This document shows positions 54,965-63,824 of a stretch of DNA of 64,000 bases, piece by piece. The translations under genes were made by a program, and so were the position numbers. Origin of the DNA: Bacillota bacterium (GTDB lineage: Bacteria; Bacillota; SHA-98; Ch115); NCBI GenBank assembly GCA_013178415.1, contig JABLXA010000008.1, forward strand, positions 62,001 through 126,000, read 5' to 3'. The notes beneath the pieces were generated by a model, which saw nothing but the letters and a program-made list of their open reading frames with translations, was not told the DNA's origin and searched no databases. Each line of letters starts with the position of its first letter. Positions within the stretch are counted from its first letter, which is position 1.

Positions 54965-56251
54965 CTAGGAAGAAAACTGTGGTAAATAATCAGCTTCCAG
55001 CTCAAGAAGCTCGTCTAGTATCTTCTTCGCCGCATCTGCACTGGTGATAAGGGGGTCTAAAAGCAGGGCCTGAAGAGCTATATTGCGATCACCGGTTATA
55101 GCCGCCTCGACAACAAGCTCCTGTACCATCAGTTGCTTATTGCAGAGAGCTGCTATCCCGTAGGGTAGCTCTCCAATATGAATACCATGTACGCCAGATG
55201 CATTGACTACTGCAGGCACTTCCACAATAGATCCATTGGGGAGATTGGCTATATGACCATCATTGGGGATGTTCACCGCCAGCTCATACTGGCACGTATT
55301 CTTGAGTATCCCGCAGATTATGGGAATTGCTCGCTCTCCGGAGACTTGTTTTAGGAGCGGATCAACACTCTCTTTGCCACTATTAATACGATCAAGACGC
55401 TGCCACATTTCATCCTTGCCTTTTTCGTAGGCATCATAGTCATATCCCTTGGTTCCAATGATCTCTCCTGCGAAGGCTACATACTCTCCTGCATGTCCAT
55501 CGCCTGTAGCAGGGAAGAGGCCAAATGTGTCATAAAGGAAACGGGAAAGAGGTTCAAATGTTGGGTCGTAAATGGAGAGCTTCTCTCGAAATTTTGGATA
55601 GAGATCTTCATTAGAATCTTTCTTGCGCATGTCAGTAATCCAGGTGAAATGGTTGATTCCTGCGGCAGTAAGCTGCAATTCTTCCTTGGGAATTCCCATA
55701 ATCTGAGAGACGATCCTATAGCCCGCTCCTATCTGATGGCAAAGGCCTACGGCCTTGACTTTTGTATGTTTCGAAACAGCCAGACAGATGCGACTCATTG
55801 GATTAGTAAAGTTAAGGAGTAGTGCATCAGGACAGATCTCCTGGATATCATGGCAGATATTAAGGATTATGGGGATGTTTCTCATAGAATGGAATAGCGC
55901 CCCTGGTCCTCCGTTCTCCCCCAGGACATGTTTCACTCCATACTTGAGAGGTATCTGGAACTCATTCTTCCAGAGTTCAATACGGTTTACGGCCACAGAA
56001 ACTATCACAAACTCTGCGCCCTTCAGAGCTTCTCGCCTATCTGTTGTGGACTCGATCACCAGTTCAGCTCCAGACTCCTTGACCATCCTGCGAGCAGTGT
56101 TGGTTATGGTCTCCAGATACTCCGCATTGACGTCTACCAGGGTCACTGTGCTGCCCTTAAGATCTTCACCAGCATGGATAATGTCGCATAGAGTCCCAAG
56201 CCCGAAAACAGCACTTCCCGCTCCAATAAGAACAATCTTCGTACGAGGCAT
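54965..56251 (-). CDS. Glycoside hydrolase family 4 enzyme
   Basis: Cytoplasmic NAD- and Mn-dependent glycosidase of 428 aa. Family 4 works by oxidation at C3 and elimination rather than by acid/base hydrolysis. The Rossmann motif is VLIGAGSAVFG (residues 7-17), the aspartate after strand 2 is in TLVDVN, and the metal/substrate residues are N150 in NFTNP, C171-H172 in GLCHQ and N200-H201 in GINHF. The family includes alpha-glucosidases, alpha-galactosidases, alpha-glucuronidases/galacturonidases and 6-phospho-glycosidases; I cannot decide the specificity, although the absence of a PTS argues for a non-phosphorylated substrate. It lies about 40 bp behind the ROK gene and divergent from a sugar importer, so it probably cleaves the imported glycoside. 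Confidence 0.93.
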   Translation of the reverse strand: MPRTKIVLIGAGSAVFGLGTLCDIIHAGEDLKGSTVTLVDVNAEYLETITNTARRMVKESGAELVIESTTDRREALKGAEFVIVSVAVNRIELWKNEFQIPLKYGVKHVLGENGGPGALFHSMRNIPIILNICHDIQEICPDALLLNFTNPMSRICLAVSKHTKVKAVGLCHQIGAGYRIVSQIMGIPKEELQLTAAGINHFTWITDMRKKDSNEDLYPKFREKLSIYDPTFEPLSRFLYDTFGLFPATGDGHAGEYVAFAGEIIGTKGYDYDAYEKGKDEMWQRLDRINSGKESVDPLLKQVSGERAIPIICGILKNTCQYELAVNIPNDGHIANLPNGSIVEVPAVVNASGVHGIHIGELPYGIAALCNKQLMVQELVVEAAITGDRNIALQALLLDPLITSADAAKKILDELLELEADYLPQFSS

Positions 56252-56290
56252 TTGTTACTCTCCTCTCCCTATGATGGTTTTTGGGAACAT

Positions 56291-57454
56291 TCATATCTCC
56301 ATATCATCTCTACCAGCTCTAAGCGCCACTGCCAGGGCCCCAAATACACCTGCAATGGTACCAAGCTTTGAAGGTACTACCTTCGGGACATAAGGCACAT
56401 GTGCCTCAATAATGGCCACAATTTTCTCCAAAAAGGAGGAAATAGCGAATCCAAGAGCCCCTCCTATCACCACTATTTCAGGGTTAAGGACACTTATAAT
56501 GTTTATCAATGACATAGCAAAGTATGTTATTGTCTCATTTATTATCTCCTGCGCTATGTCATTATTGTTTAATGCGAGTGTAAACACAGTCTCTGCGTCC
56601 CTCTCAGGCGGCAAAACCATGTCAGGTGCTATGTTATTCTGCTCGAGTCTATGTACCATGGCAGTGACTATCCCTTCCCCGGCAATTCTACTTTCAAGGC
56701 TCCCCTTTTCCTTAAAGGTGTCCCTGAGGAAGTCTTCTCTGATTACCATAAAGCCTGTCTCGCCCGCTGCGCCATTGGCTCCACGATAGAGTTCTCCATT
56801 GATGATGATCCCGCATGAAAACCCAACACCTAGATTTGCGAATACTATATTTCGATACCCTCTTGCAGCACCTTTCCACTTCTCTCCGATTACCGCCATA
56901 TTTACGTCATTCTCCAGTATTACAGGTACCTCAAATTTCTCTTCTAAGACGCTCTTGAGGGAATGATCTTCATTATCAGCAATAAAAGGGCTCCGAAACG
57001 TATAGCCACGATTTGCATTCACAATGCCAGGCACTCCTACTCCAATAGCTAAAAGCCTTGAGGGATCTATTCCGCTTTCTCCGATAACATGTTCAATGGA
57101 CGTTTCGACCCTTGTGAATACCTTCTCCACACCTTGATAGGCAAAGGTAGGAATCTCCACCTTACTGAGCATCTCACCGCCAATATTGCTGAGAGCGACC
57201 CGTGTATACTTGCCTCCTACATCAACCCCAATGACATAACCGATATCCCTGTTGTATTCCAATAAAGTAGGCTTGCGACCCTTTCCAGATATGTTAGGAG
57301 TGACCTCCTTTATAACTCCGGAAGGAAGCATCTCCGCTATACTGGCAGACACTGTCGGGAAACTAAGATGTAGGCGTTCAGCTATCTGTTTACGAGACAG
57401 AGGGCCTTCAGTCCTAAGCAATTTTACAATAGCGCGCTTACTTGGGCTACTCAT
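56291..57454 (-). CDS. ROK-family transcriptional regulator
   Basis: Repressor of the NagC/XylR type, 387 aa. An N-terminal winged helix (RKQIAERLHLSFPTVSASI) is followed by a two-lobed ROK domain: VIGVDVGGKYTRVALSN, AIGVGVPGIVN, LENDVNMAVIGEKW, NIVFANLGVGFSCGIIINGE and VIGGALGFA. The zinc site of ROK proteins (a histidine after GExG and a CxCGxxGC loop) is absent: the segment reads GAAGETGFMVI, then continues without cysteines. Its inducer is probably the sugar handled by the neighbouring GH4 enzyme and importer. The 710-bp region to the divergent binding-protein gene has repeats that may be its operators. Confidence 0.93.
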   Translation of the reverse strand: MSSPSKRAIVKLLRTEGPLSRKQIAERLHLSFPTVSASIAEMLPSGVIKEVTPNISGKGRKPTLLEYNRDIGYVIGVDVGGKYTRVALSNIGGEMLSKVEIPTFAYQGVEKVFTRVETSIEHVIGESGIDPSRLLAIGVGVPGIVNANRGYTFRSPFIADNEDHSLKSVLEEKFEVPVILENDVNMAVIGEKWKGAARGYRNIVFANLGVGFSCGIIINGELYRGANGAAGETGFMVIREDFLRDTFKEKGSLESRIAGEGIVTAMVHRLEQNNIAPDMVLPPERDAETVFTLALNNNDIAQEIINETITYFAMSLINIISVLNPEIVVIGGALGFAISSFLEKIVAIIEAHVPYVPKVVPSKLGTIAGVFGALAVALRAGRDDMEI

Positions 57455-58164
57455 TTGACTCCCATTCCCTACACTTGAGATCTATAAACAAGTTTGAGAA
57501 CCAATACCATAATAAGCCTCGATAATAAAGATTGCCAATCCTGCTGTTGCATTGCATCGAACGGTTCCTTTGCAAAACATTTTGATTCCACCTACAAGCA
57601 ACTGTCAGATCTCCGAATCCCAGTCACGGCCTGAACCTGGCCTGTTTTGGTCGCACACATACACGCTGTTATGTAATTTATTTGAAATCGTCTATTATGC
57701 ACGGGCATAGTCTTATGGCTTATCTAATTTCCTTTATTATTATTCTAAAGTCATCTTCAAAATCCTTCAAACAAAATAAAATCTAGTGATCAGAGAATAC
57801 CATGTGTGGCGCTATTCACACAAACTCTATCCATATAAATTAAGGCATAAATTAGGGCAAATTGAAGCAGGAAATTATAAGGCTACATAGAATTTTATTG
57901 TCTGATAGATAGTTTACTGGGTGACAAAGGTAAAGCTTATTGAATGTACCCGCCTTTTCAAAATAGTAGCGGGCTCAACTTTTGAACGTTTGAGATTTTA
58001 TGTTGCATGGCCGGCAAAACGTATAGCTTAAGGGGCGGGTAGTTATTATAGTCGTCCATAATAAGGCTTTAACTCATAATAAGGGAAGGGGGTGAACAGT
58101 AGTAAAATTCCTTTTGCGACTTTATACTCTGACTTTATCCTTTATCATTGGGGAGGGCTAGAAA
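57455..58164. other. Long AT-rich divergent regulatory region
   Basis: About 710 bp without a gene between the ROK gene and the sugar-binding-protein gene. Near the right end are direct repeats CATAATAAGG (58057-58066 and 58075-58084) and an inverted repeat TTATTAT (58043-58049) / ATAATAA (58058-58064), possible operators. A small hairpin with CCCGC/GCGGG arms lies near 57949-57973. The ribosome binding site GGGGAGGG precedes ATG 58165. I could not fix promoter boxes with confidence. Confidence 0.45.
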
Positions 58165-59463
58165 ATGAAGATGAAATCAAAGATTCTGAGAAGCCTGGTC
58201 ACTTTGGTCCTACTGGTTCTTGCTTTTACTACCATAGGTTTCGCTAAGGAAAAGGAACAGGTGGAGCTTAATACCATTAGCGGTCCTGGAGGCCTGGATA
58301 TGATGCTACAAAAATGCCGGGAATTCCAGGATAAAACAGGAGTCAGAGTTAATGTTACCGTCGTACCTTACGGCCGAGATCAAAATGTAAAGCTTATCGC
58401 ATCGTTCATGGCAGGCGGATCTCAATATGACGTCTTCGTCATAGACTGTGTGGAAGTACCACAATACGCTGAGGCGGGATGGGCCCTACCTATAGATGAA
58501 TACCTAACCCCTGAGATGAAAAAAGATCTCTTGCCCTTTGCTGCTGACGGAATGATGTATAAGGGGCGCTGGTATGGCCTACCATGGGCTTCAGAATGGA
58601 AGTCTTTCCTCTATAACGCCGCTAAGCTAGAAAAAGCGGGGTACAAAAATCCACCAAAAACCTGGGCGGATCTCATCACCATCTCTAAGAAACTTCAGGG
58701 AGCTCGTCTCGTGAAGTATGGAACCGCATGGTCTTGGGCAGCTAAGGAATGTCTAGTCTGTGACTTTACAGCAATTGCCGCTACATTTGACGCCAAGCTA
58801 TTTGATGATGCGGGGAGCCCGTTATTCGACAAAAATAAAGCAGCCAAGGCCCTTAAGTGGATGGTCGACTCCATTTATGAGCATAAGATCACTAACCCGG
58901 CATCAACCATGTGGACCGAAACCGATGTCAATAAGGCTATGGAAGCAGGTGATGTAGCCTTTGCACTTCGCTGGGGACTTCCTCTTGTTCCATTAAACGA
59001 CCCGTCAATATCTAAGACAGTAGGACAATGGCGTATTGCCTTAATGCCATCCGAAGATGGCAACCATCCTTACACAGTGTCCGGTCCTATGGGCTGGGCA
59101 ATAAGCTTCGGAACAAAGCATCCTAAGGAAGCCCTGGAATTCATATTCTTCAGAGCTGGTCAGGCAGGAGCAAAGGATGCTGCCATTAATGAAGGCGTGG
59201 TTCCAGGCTGGGCTTCTTTGTATAAGGATCCGGAGATTGTGAGCAAGATCCCTCAGCTAGATACAATGCTAGAGCAAGCAAAACACGTAGTGAACAGGCC
59301 CAGAGTCCCATGGTACCTGGACTTCACAAATTCATTTGCTGTGGAGTTAAGTGCAGCCCTTACGAGACAGAAGACTCCCGAAAAAGCGCTAGCGGACGCC
59401 GCGAAGAAGGCTATTGAAATTCGCGGAAGCTATGAAGCAAGAGTGGAAAAGGTTAAGAAATAG
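58165..59463 (+). CDS. Sugar ABC transporter substrate-binding protein
   Basis: Extracellular sugar-binding protein of 432 aa, SBP_bac_1 family. Signal peptide: MKMKSKILRSLVTLVLLVL, cut near TIGFAKEKE; there is no lipobox cysteine. The mature part has the usual blocks KCREFQDKTGVRVNVTVVPY, ASFMAGGSQYDVFVIDC, GWALPIDEYLTPEMKKDL, YGLPWASEWKSFLYN and KHPKEALEFIFFRAGQ. It is divergent from the ROK regulator and is followed by two permease genes after a strong stem-loop. The sugar could be the GH4 substrate (inference). No ATPase gene is in the operon, so a shared ATPase is likely. Confidence 0.94.
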   Translation: MKMKSKILRSLVTLVLLVLAFTTIGFAKEKEQVELNTISGPGGLDMMLQKCREFQDKTGVRVNVTVVPYGRDQNVKLIASFMAGGSQYDVFVIDCVEVPQYAEAGWALPIDEYLTPEMKKDLLPFAADGMMYKGRWYGLPWASEWKSFLYNAAKLEKAGYKNPPKTWADLITISKKLQGARLVKYGTAWSWAAKECLVCDFTAIAATFDAKLFDDAGSPLFDKNKAAKALKWMVDSIYEHKITNPASTMWTETDVNKAMEAGDVAFALRWGLPLVPLNDPSISKTVGQWRIALMPSEDGNHPYTVSGPMGWAISFGTKHPKEALEFIFFRAGQAGAKDAAINEGVVPGWASLYKDPEIVSKIPQLDTMLEQAKHVVNRPRVPWYLDFTNSFAVELSAALTRQKTPEKALADAAKKAIEIRGSYEARVEKVKK

Positions 59464-59521
59464 TCTATTCTGAGCATCTATATGCATTATATTATGGAAT
59501 CTGCTCCATGATAGCTGCCAT

Positions 59522-59551
59522 CCAGGTGGGGTGGTTCTACACCCCACCTGG
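59522..59551 (+). terminator. Stem-loop between binding protein and permease genes
   Basis: Perfect 11-bp arms CCAGGTGGGGT and ACCCCACCTGG with an 8-nt loop, followed by a ribosome binding site (AGGAGG) and no T-run. Probably an mRNA-stabilising or partly terminating structure that favours binding-protein expression. Confidence 0.6.
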
Positions 59552-59574
59552 GGCTACTAGGAGGATATAAAGCT

Positions 59575-60450
59575 ATGTCCAGGCGGACTCTGGGGTATCT
59601 GCTGGTATTACCTGCTGGTCTAGTAATTGGAGCTGTACTTATTTATCCAATAGTGTATTCAGCATATATCAGTTTTTTTGAGATGTTCATTGGACCAGGT
59701 ACTTTGCATCTTATACCAGTGGGCTTCAAAAACTACATTGATACAATCAGGAGTCCACAGTGGTGGGGTGCATTTGCAAGAACGGCATATTTTGTGCTTT
59801 ACGATATCTTGGTGGGAATGAGTTTAGGCCTTGGAATCGCAATTCTGCTAAATAGAGAATTTAGACTAAGAGGGGTAGCCAGGGCTCTAATTCTCTTCCC
59901 TTACGTACTTCCTAGCATAGTGCGTGCTCTCATGTGGAAATGGATATCTAATTCAGACTATGGCTTTCTCAACGGGCTACTTTTTCAATTGGGGCTGATA
60001 GACAATTATATCCCATGGCTTTCAGACCCCAGGTTGGCCATTCATATGTTGATACTTATCAATATTTGGGAAGGAACCCCATTTGCCATCCTCATGTATC
60101 TGGCCGCACTTCAAACCATACCAAAGGAATTGTATGAGGCATCAGAGGTCGATGGGGCCACTTCATTTCAGATGTTTACAAAGATAACCTTCCCCCTCAT
60201 ACTACCCACTACGTTCCTATTAGTCGTAATGAAGACTATTGCTACATTTAAAGTTTTTGATCTAGTGTATGCCTTAACTGGTGGAGGGCCGGGGGAGAGC
60301 ACTCAGGTTATATCCCATCTTATATACACTACAACCTTCGGGTCCTTGCAGTTCGGCAAAGGTGCAGCAATGTCCTATATTCTTTTATTTATTATTCTGC
60401 TATTGGTCATTCTATACTCCAAGTTGTTTGGAGGGGAGGCAGGATGGTAG
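59575..60450 (+). CDS. Sugar ABC transporter permease, MalF type
   Basis: Membrane subunit of 291 aa. Hydrophobic helices begin at once (LGYLLVLPAGLVIGAVLIYP); the ATPase-docking EAA loop reads YEASEVDGATSFQMF and is followed by ITFPLILPTT. The gene end LTGGGPGESTQVISHLIY is typical of the family. ATG 59575 follows AGGAGGATATAAAGCT. The partner permease starts 1 bp after the stop, indicating coupling. Confidence 0.94.
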   Translation: MSRRTLGYLLVLPAGLVIGAVLIYPIVYSAYISFFEMFIGPGTLHLIPVGFKNYIDTIRSPQWWGAFARTAYFVLYDILVGMSLGLGIAILLNREFRLRGVARALILFPYVLPSIVRALMWKWISNSDYGFLNGLLFQLGLIDNYIPWLSDPRLAIHMLILINIWEGTPFAILMYLAALQTIPKELYEASEVDGATSFQMFTKITFPLILPTTFLLVVMKTIATFKVFDLVYALTGGGPGESTQVISHLIYTTTFGSLQFGKGAAMSYILLFIILLLVILYSKLFGGEAGW

Positions 60451-60451
60451 A

Positions 60452-61309
60452 ATGTCAAGCAGGTCATCTAGAAACACCATCAGTGGAATTATAGCTATAG
60501 TTCTTACGATTCTCGCCATGGTATGGACATTACTTCCCATATGGTGGACTTTTCAAACAAGTATTTCGCCGGAGGCTGATATGACCTCAGTTCCTCCCCG
60601 ATGGTTCCCTTCAAAGGTTAATCTGTCTTATTATTGGAGCCTCCTTTTTGAGAAGGCAGGGACAGTTACAGCCTTTAGGGCAGGTACCTTGAACAGCCTG
60701 GTTATCGGTATTGCTGTATCGACAATTTCAATATTATTAGGTTCCCTTGCAGCTTATGCTATAGCGAGACTAGGTGTGCTTTCAGGGAAGTGGGTTATCT
60801 TGCTGCTACTGTTTGCGCAGATGATTCCTCCTGCGATATTAGTTACAGCCCTCTATGTCATTGCATTAAAATTAGGGCTTCTTAATACAAGACTACTTCT
60901 CATAATCATATACACGGCACTATCTCTGCCCATGACTATATGGATCCTGAGGGGGTACTTTCTAACAGTTCCCTTGGAAATTGAGGAATCGGCCCTGATA
61001 GATGGATGCAGTCCTCCGCAGATACTTTTTCGAATAGTGCTCCCTCTTTCCAGATCGGCCCTATTTGCTACGGGAGTGTTTACCTTTATTTCTTGCTGGG
61101 GCGAATTTCTAATGGCTCTTATATTTACCAGTGATCTATCAGCAAAGACAATACCGGTTGTTATAGCTGAACTTATGGGAAGATTTACTGTCGATTATGG
61201 CCTTATGTGTACAGCTGGAATTATAACCTCCATACCCCCTGTGCTTTTGGCATTACTATTCCAAAGGCTCCTAATACAGGGTCTAACCAGCGGAGCTGTA
61301 AAGGGCTAG
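60452..61309 (+). CDS. Sugar ABC transporter permease, MalG type
   Basis: Membrane subunit of 285 aa from ATG 60452, which overlaps the ribosome binding region GGAGGGGAGGCAGG at the end of the previous gene. Motifs: WTLLPIWWTFQTSISPEADM, PPRWFPSKVNLSYYW, the ATPase-docking loop EIEESALIDGCSPPQIL and the C-terminus IQGLTSGAVKG. The frame is open further upstream to 60281, but that part overlaps the MalF gene in another frame and is not coding. It ends the importer operon before a clear terminator. Confidence 0.94.
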   Translation: MSSRSSRNTISGIIAIVLTILAMVWTLLPIWWTFQTSISPEADMTSVPPRWFPSKVNLSYYWSLLFEKAGTVTAFRAGTLNSLVIGIAVSTISILLGSLAAYAIARLGVLSGKWVILLLLFAQMIPPAILVTALYVIALKLGLLNTRLLLIIIYTALSLPMTIWILRGYFLTVPLEIEESALIDGCSPPQILFRIVLPLSRSALFATGVFTFISCWGEFLMALIFTSDLSAKTIPVVIAELMGRFTVDYGLMCTAGIITSIPPVLLALLFQRLLIQGLTSGAVKG

Positions 61310-61353
61310 AAATATCTATACATGCTGATCACAGCGATCTAATAGCCCCTGGT

Positions 61354-61382
61354 GCCCCGGGGTAACCCGGGGCTTTTGATTT
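61354..61382 (+). terminator. Rho-independent terminator of the importer operon
   Basis: Perfect 8-bp stem GCCCCGGG / CCCGGGGC with a GTAA loop (61354-61373), followed by TTTTGATTT. Downstream, TGCACGAATGT occurs twice (61446-61456 and 61464-61474), possible operator half-sites for the following dehydrogenase gene. Confidence 0.85.
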
Positions 61383-61599
61383 CTATGCCAGAAATTTCGG
61401 GTTTAAGAAGGAAATCTCAAAGCTTTGTTGAAAGAACAATATTGATGCACGAATGTTACATATTGCACGAATGTGCGTTGATTTGCCTTTGGCAAAATTC
61501 CATGATAGCTGTTTATGCTGGCCTGGCCGGCGTCATTTAATCGGGGAGGTTGCTGAGCATAGATCGATATCGATTTTAGATAGAAAATAGCGGGGGTGC

Positions 61600-62646
61600 A
61601 TGGAGATGAAGGCGGCAGTATTTCTTGGGCCCCATGAGATGGAAATGCGAGAGATTGAGATTCCGAGACCAGGTCCGGGAGAAGTCCGTATCAAGGTTAT
61701 GGCCTGTGCGGTATGCGGGACTGATGTAAGAATCTATAACCATGGCCATCACAATGTAAAACCCCCGCAGATAATAGGCCATGAGATCGCGGGCGTAATC
61801 GACGAGGTGGGACAGAATGTCAAAGGCCTTGCAGTCGGGGATCATGTCGTAGTAGTTACCTCTGTCCCATGCAATACATGTACCCACTGCCAGCGAGGAG
61901 CCCCAAATCTCTGTCTGAACTTCACGGCCATTGGATATCATTACCCCGGCGGATTTGCTCAATATCTGATCATGCCTGAAGAAGGCGTGAGATCAGGAAA
62001 TGTGATAAAGATCCCAGATTCCCTTCCATTCAATGAAGCCACCCTTGTTGAACCCCTATCCTGCTGCATCAATGGGCAAGCCTATCTAAACATAGGATTG
62101 GGCGATAAGGTTCTGATAATAGGAGCAGGGCCGGTAGGGTACATGCATGTAGCTTTGGCAAAGGCTCAGGGAGCTACAAAGGTCATGTTGGCAAATAGAT
62201 CAGAAGAGAGACTAAAGATCGCCGGGGAATTCGGTGTCGACAGAGCTATTCCTTTGGGAAAGGAAGACCTTGAGAAGGTTGTGATGGAAGAGACTGACGG
62301 CAATGGCGCCGATGTGGTCATAGTAGCCTGTTCATCAGGGAAAGCGCAAGAGGATGCCGTCAAAGTAGCGGCAAGGCAGGGGAGGATCAGTCTTTTTGGG
62401 GGGTTGCCGAGAGATAACCCTTATATCAATTTCAACAGTAATACCGTCCATTACAAGGAAATAGCTATCTTTGGAGCATTTGGCTCGTTCAATAGACAAT
62501 ATAGGCAGGCCCTGGAACTCATCACATCAAAGAGGATAGATGCTTCAAGATTCATCACGGCCACTTACCCCCTTGAGAAGATCACCGAGGCCTTGGAGAT
62601 GGCGGAGAAGGGTAAGAGGCTAAAAGTTGTCGTAAATCCGTGGTGA
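61600..62646 (+). CDS. Zinc-binding sorbitol/threonine-type dehydrogenase
   Basis: Medium-chain polyol or sugar dehydrogenase of 348 aa. Catalytic zinc residues are C39 (AVCGTDVRI), H60-E61 (GHEIAG); structural cysteines are in CNTCTHCQRGAPNLC. The nucleotide-binding motif is IIGAGPVGYMHV. The basic residue after strand 2 (MLANRSEERL, Arg instead of Asp) suggests NADP rather than NAD, an interesting contrast to the dehydrogenase at 20676. ATG 61600 (or 61606) follows GGGGGTG. The gene is followed by a TIM-barrel isomerase-like protein and a class II aldolase, so oxidation, isomerisation and aldol cleavage of one sugar or polyol is a plausible route (inference). Confidence 0.92.
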   Translation: MEMKAAVFLGPHEMEMREIEIPRPGPGEVRIKVMACAVCGTDVRIYNHGHHNVKPPQIIGHEIAGVIDEVGQNVKGLAVGDHVVVVTSVPCNTCTHCQRGAPNLCLNFTAIGYHYPGGFAQYLIMPEEGVRSGNVIKIPDSLPFNEATLVEPLSCCINGQAYLNIGLGDKVLIIGAGPVGYMHVALAKAQGATKVMLANRSEERLKIAGEFGVDRAIPLGKEDLEKVVMEETDGNGADVVIVACSSGKAQEDAVKVAARQGRISLFGGLPRDNPYINFNSNTVHYKEIAIFGAFGSFNRQYRQALELITSKRIDASRFITATYPLEKITEALEMAEKGKRLKVVVNPW

Positions 62647-62695
62647 TCAGATTCCAATCCATGAAGATGGAGTTTTTTGCGACCTACTACTACTT

Positions 62696-62825
62696 TGAAA
62701 ATAGCTGAGCGCCATTTTCATTTTTCGTTGGTGCCGCCCCGGCAGCATGGAGGGCTACCCTGAAAATAGATGACCACCATTTTCATCCTTCTGATGGTGC
62801 CGCCGCAGCGGCATGGGGGGTCTAC
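62696..62825. repeat. Two tandem 65-bp repeats
   Basis: Units 62696-62760 and 62761-62825 have an exact period of 65 bp. Each starts with TGAAAATAG, contains the inverted repeat TGAAAAT / ATTTTCA 11 nt apart, then a GC-rich part with GGTGCCGCC and GCATGG, ending GG.CTAC. Degenerate relatives are at 35075-35207. They lie between the dehydrogenase and TIM-barrel genes. Confidence 0.85.
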
Positions 62826-62869
62826 TTGGGATTAGGATGCGGATTCCAGGATGAGAGGGGAAATTACAA

Positions 62870-63790
62870 ATGGCGAAGCTACATTTGGGGGTCAACCTAT
62901 GCTGGGCAAGGAAGCGCTGGCCTGAGCCTGATGAGTGGATGAGGCTCACCAGAGAAAAGCTGGGCCTAAAATATGTGGAATATTGTTCTGATATGCTGGA
63001 TCCATTTTTTACTTCTGAACCAGGGCGGAGTCTCGCAGCGTTGGAAATAAAGCAAAAAGCGAAGGAATATGGCATTGTCGTATTCGATTATTATACCGGC
63101 CTTGCCCCTCACTGCATGAACCTCCTCTCTCACCCGGATTTGGGGGCGCGGAGTGATGCTTTACGATGGTGCGAGGAAATAATCATGCTGGCCAGCAAGA
63201 TGGGGGCTTCTGGGATTGGCGGGCATTTCGACACGATACCCGACCGCATCTGGAGAGATCCAGATCTGAGGGAGCTGTACAAATCTAATCTTATAGCCGC
63301 CTTCCAGTATTTATCCCGTGTCGCAAAACTCCAGGGGCTGAATTTCATCCTCTGGGAGCAGATGTATACCCCAAACGAGATTCCATATACCCTAGACGAG
63401 GCACAGGAAGTATATGAGAGGGCCAACGAGGGCGCAGATGTCCCCATATACCTTACTGTTGATGTAGGGCATGCCTGTTGTCTGAATTACCCCCATAAAC
63501 CAGAGGACAATGACCCATATCTTTGGCTCAAGAGATTCGCCCATATCTCGCCAGTGATTCACTTGCAGCAGACTGACGGGAAGAGCAGCCATCATTGGCC
63601 GTTCACCGAACAATACAACCGAGTTGGCATCATTCATCCTGAGAAGGTTGTGGAGGCCATCGAGGCATCTGGTTCAAAGGAGAACTATCTGATGTTCGAG
63701 ATCTTTCACTCCTTGGGAACCAATGAAGAACAGCTCCTTGGGGATCTGCAAAGGAGCATAGAATACTGGCGCGAATGGGTGACGGATTAA
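62870..63790 (+). CDS. Sugar isomerase/epimerase-like TIM-barrel protein
   Basis: Cytoplasmic protein of 306 aa with the xylose-isomerase-like TIM-barrel fold. Recognisable strands: LKYVEYCSDML, ASGIGGHFDTIP, LNFILWEQMYTPNEIP (glutamate), IYLTVDVGHACCLN (aspartate, histidine), PVIHLQQTDGKSSHHWPF (histidine pair) and NYLMFEIFHSLG (final glutamate). The layout is more like the group acting on small keto-sugar phosphates (for example erythrulose-phosphate isomerases) than on pentoses, but I cannot prove this. ATG 62870 follows AGAGGGGAAATTACAA. It sits between a zinc dehydrogenase and a class II aldolase gene (34 bp apart from the latter). Confidence 0.85.
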   Translation: MAKLHLGVNLCWARKRWPEPDEWMRLTREKLGLKYVEYCSDMLDPFFTSEPGRSLAALEIKQKAKEYGIVVFDYYTGLAPHCMNLLSHPDLGARSDALRWCEEIIMLASKMGASGIGGHFDTIPDRIWRDPDLRELYKSNLIAAFQYLSRVAKLQGLNFILWEQMYTPNEIPYTLDEAQEVYERANEGADVPIYLTVDVGHACCLNYPHKPEDNDPYLWLKRFAHISPVIHLQQTDGKSSHHWPFTEQYNRVGIIHPEKVVEAIEASGSKENYLMFEIFHSLGTNEEQLLGDLQRSIEYWREWVTD

Positions 63791-63824
63791 GGCCGGGAGG
63801 TCAATGAGATTAGGGGGTGGCTAG

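Noticed and set aside
62696-62825. CRISPR array
   Set aside because: Only two contiguous units with no spacers between them; better described as a tandem repeat.
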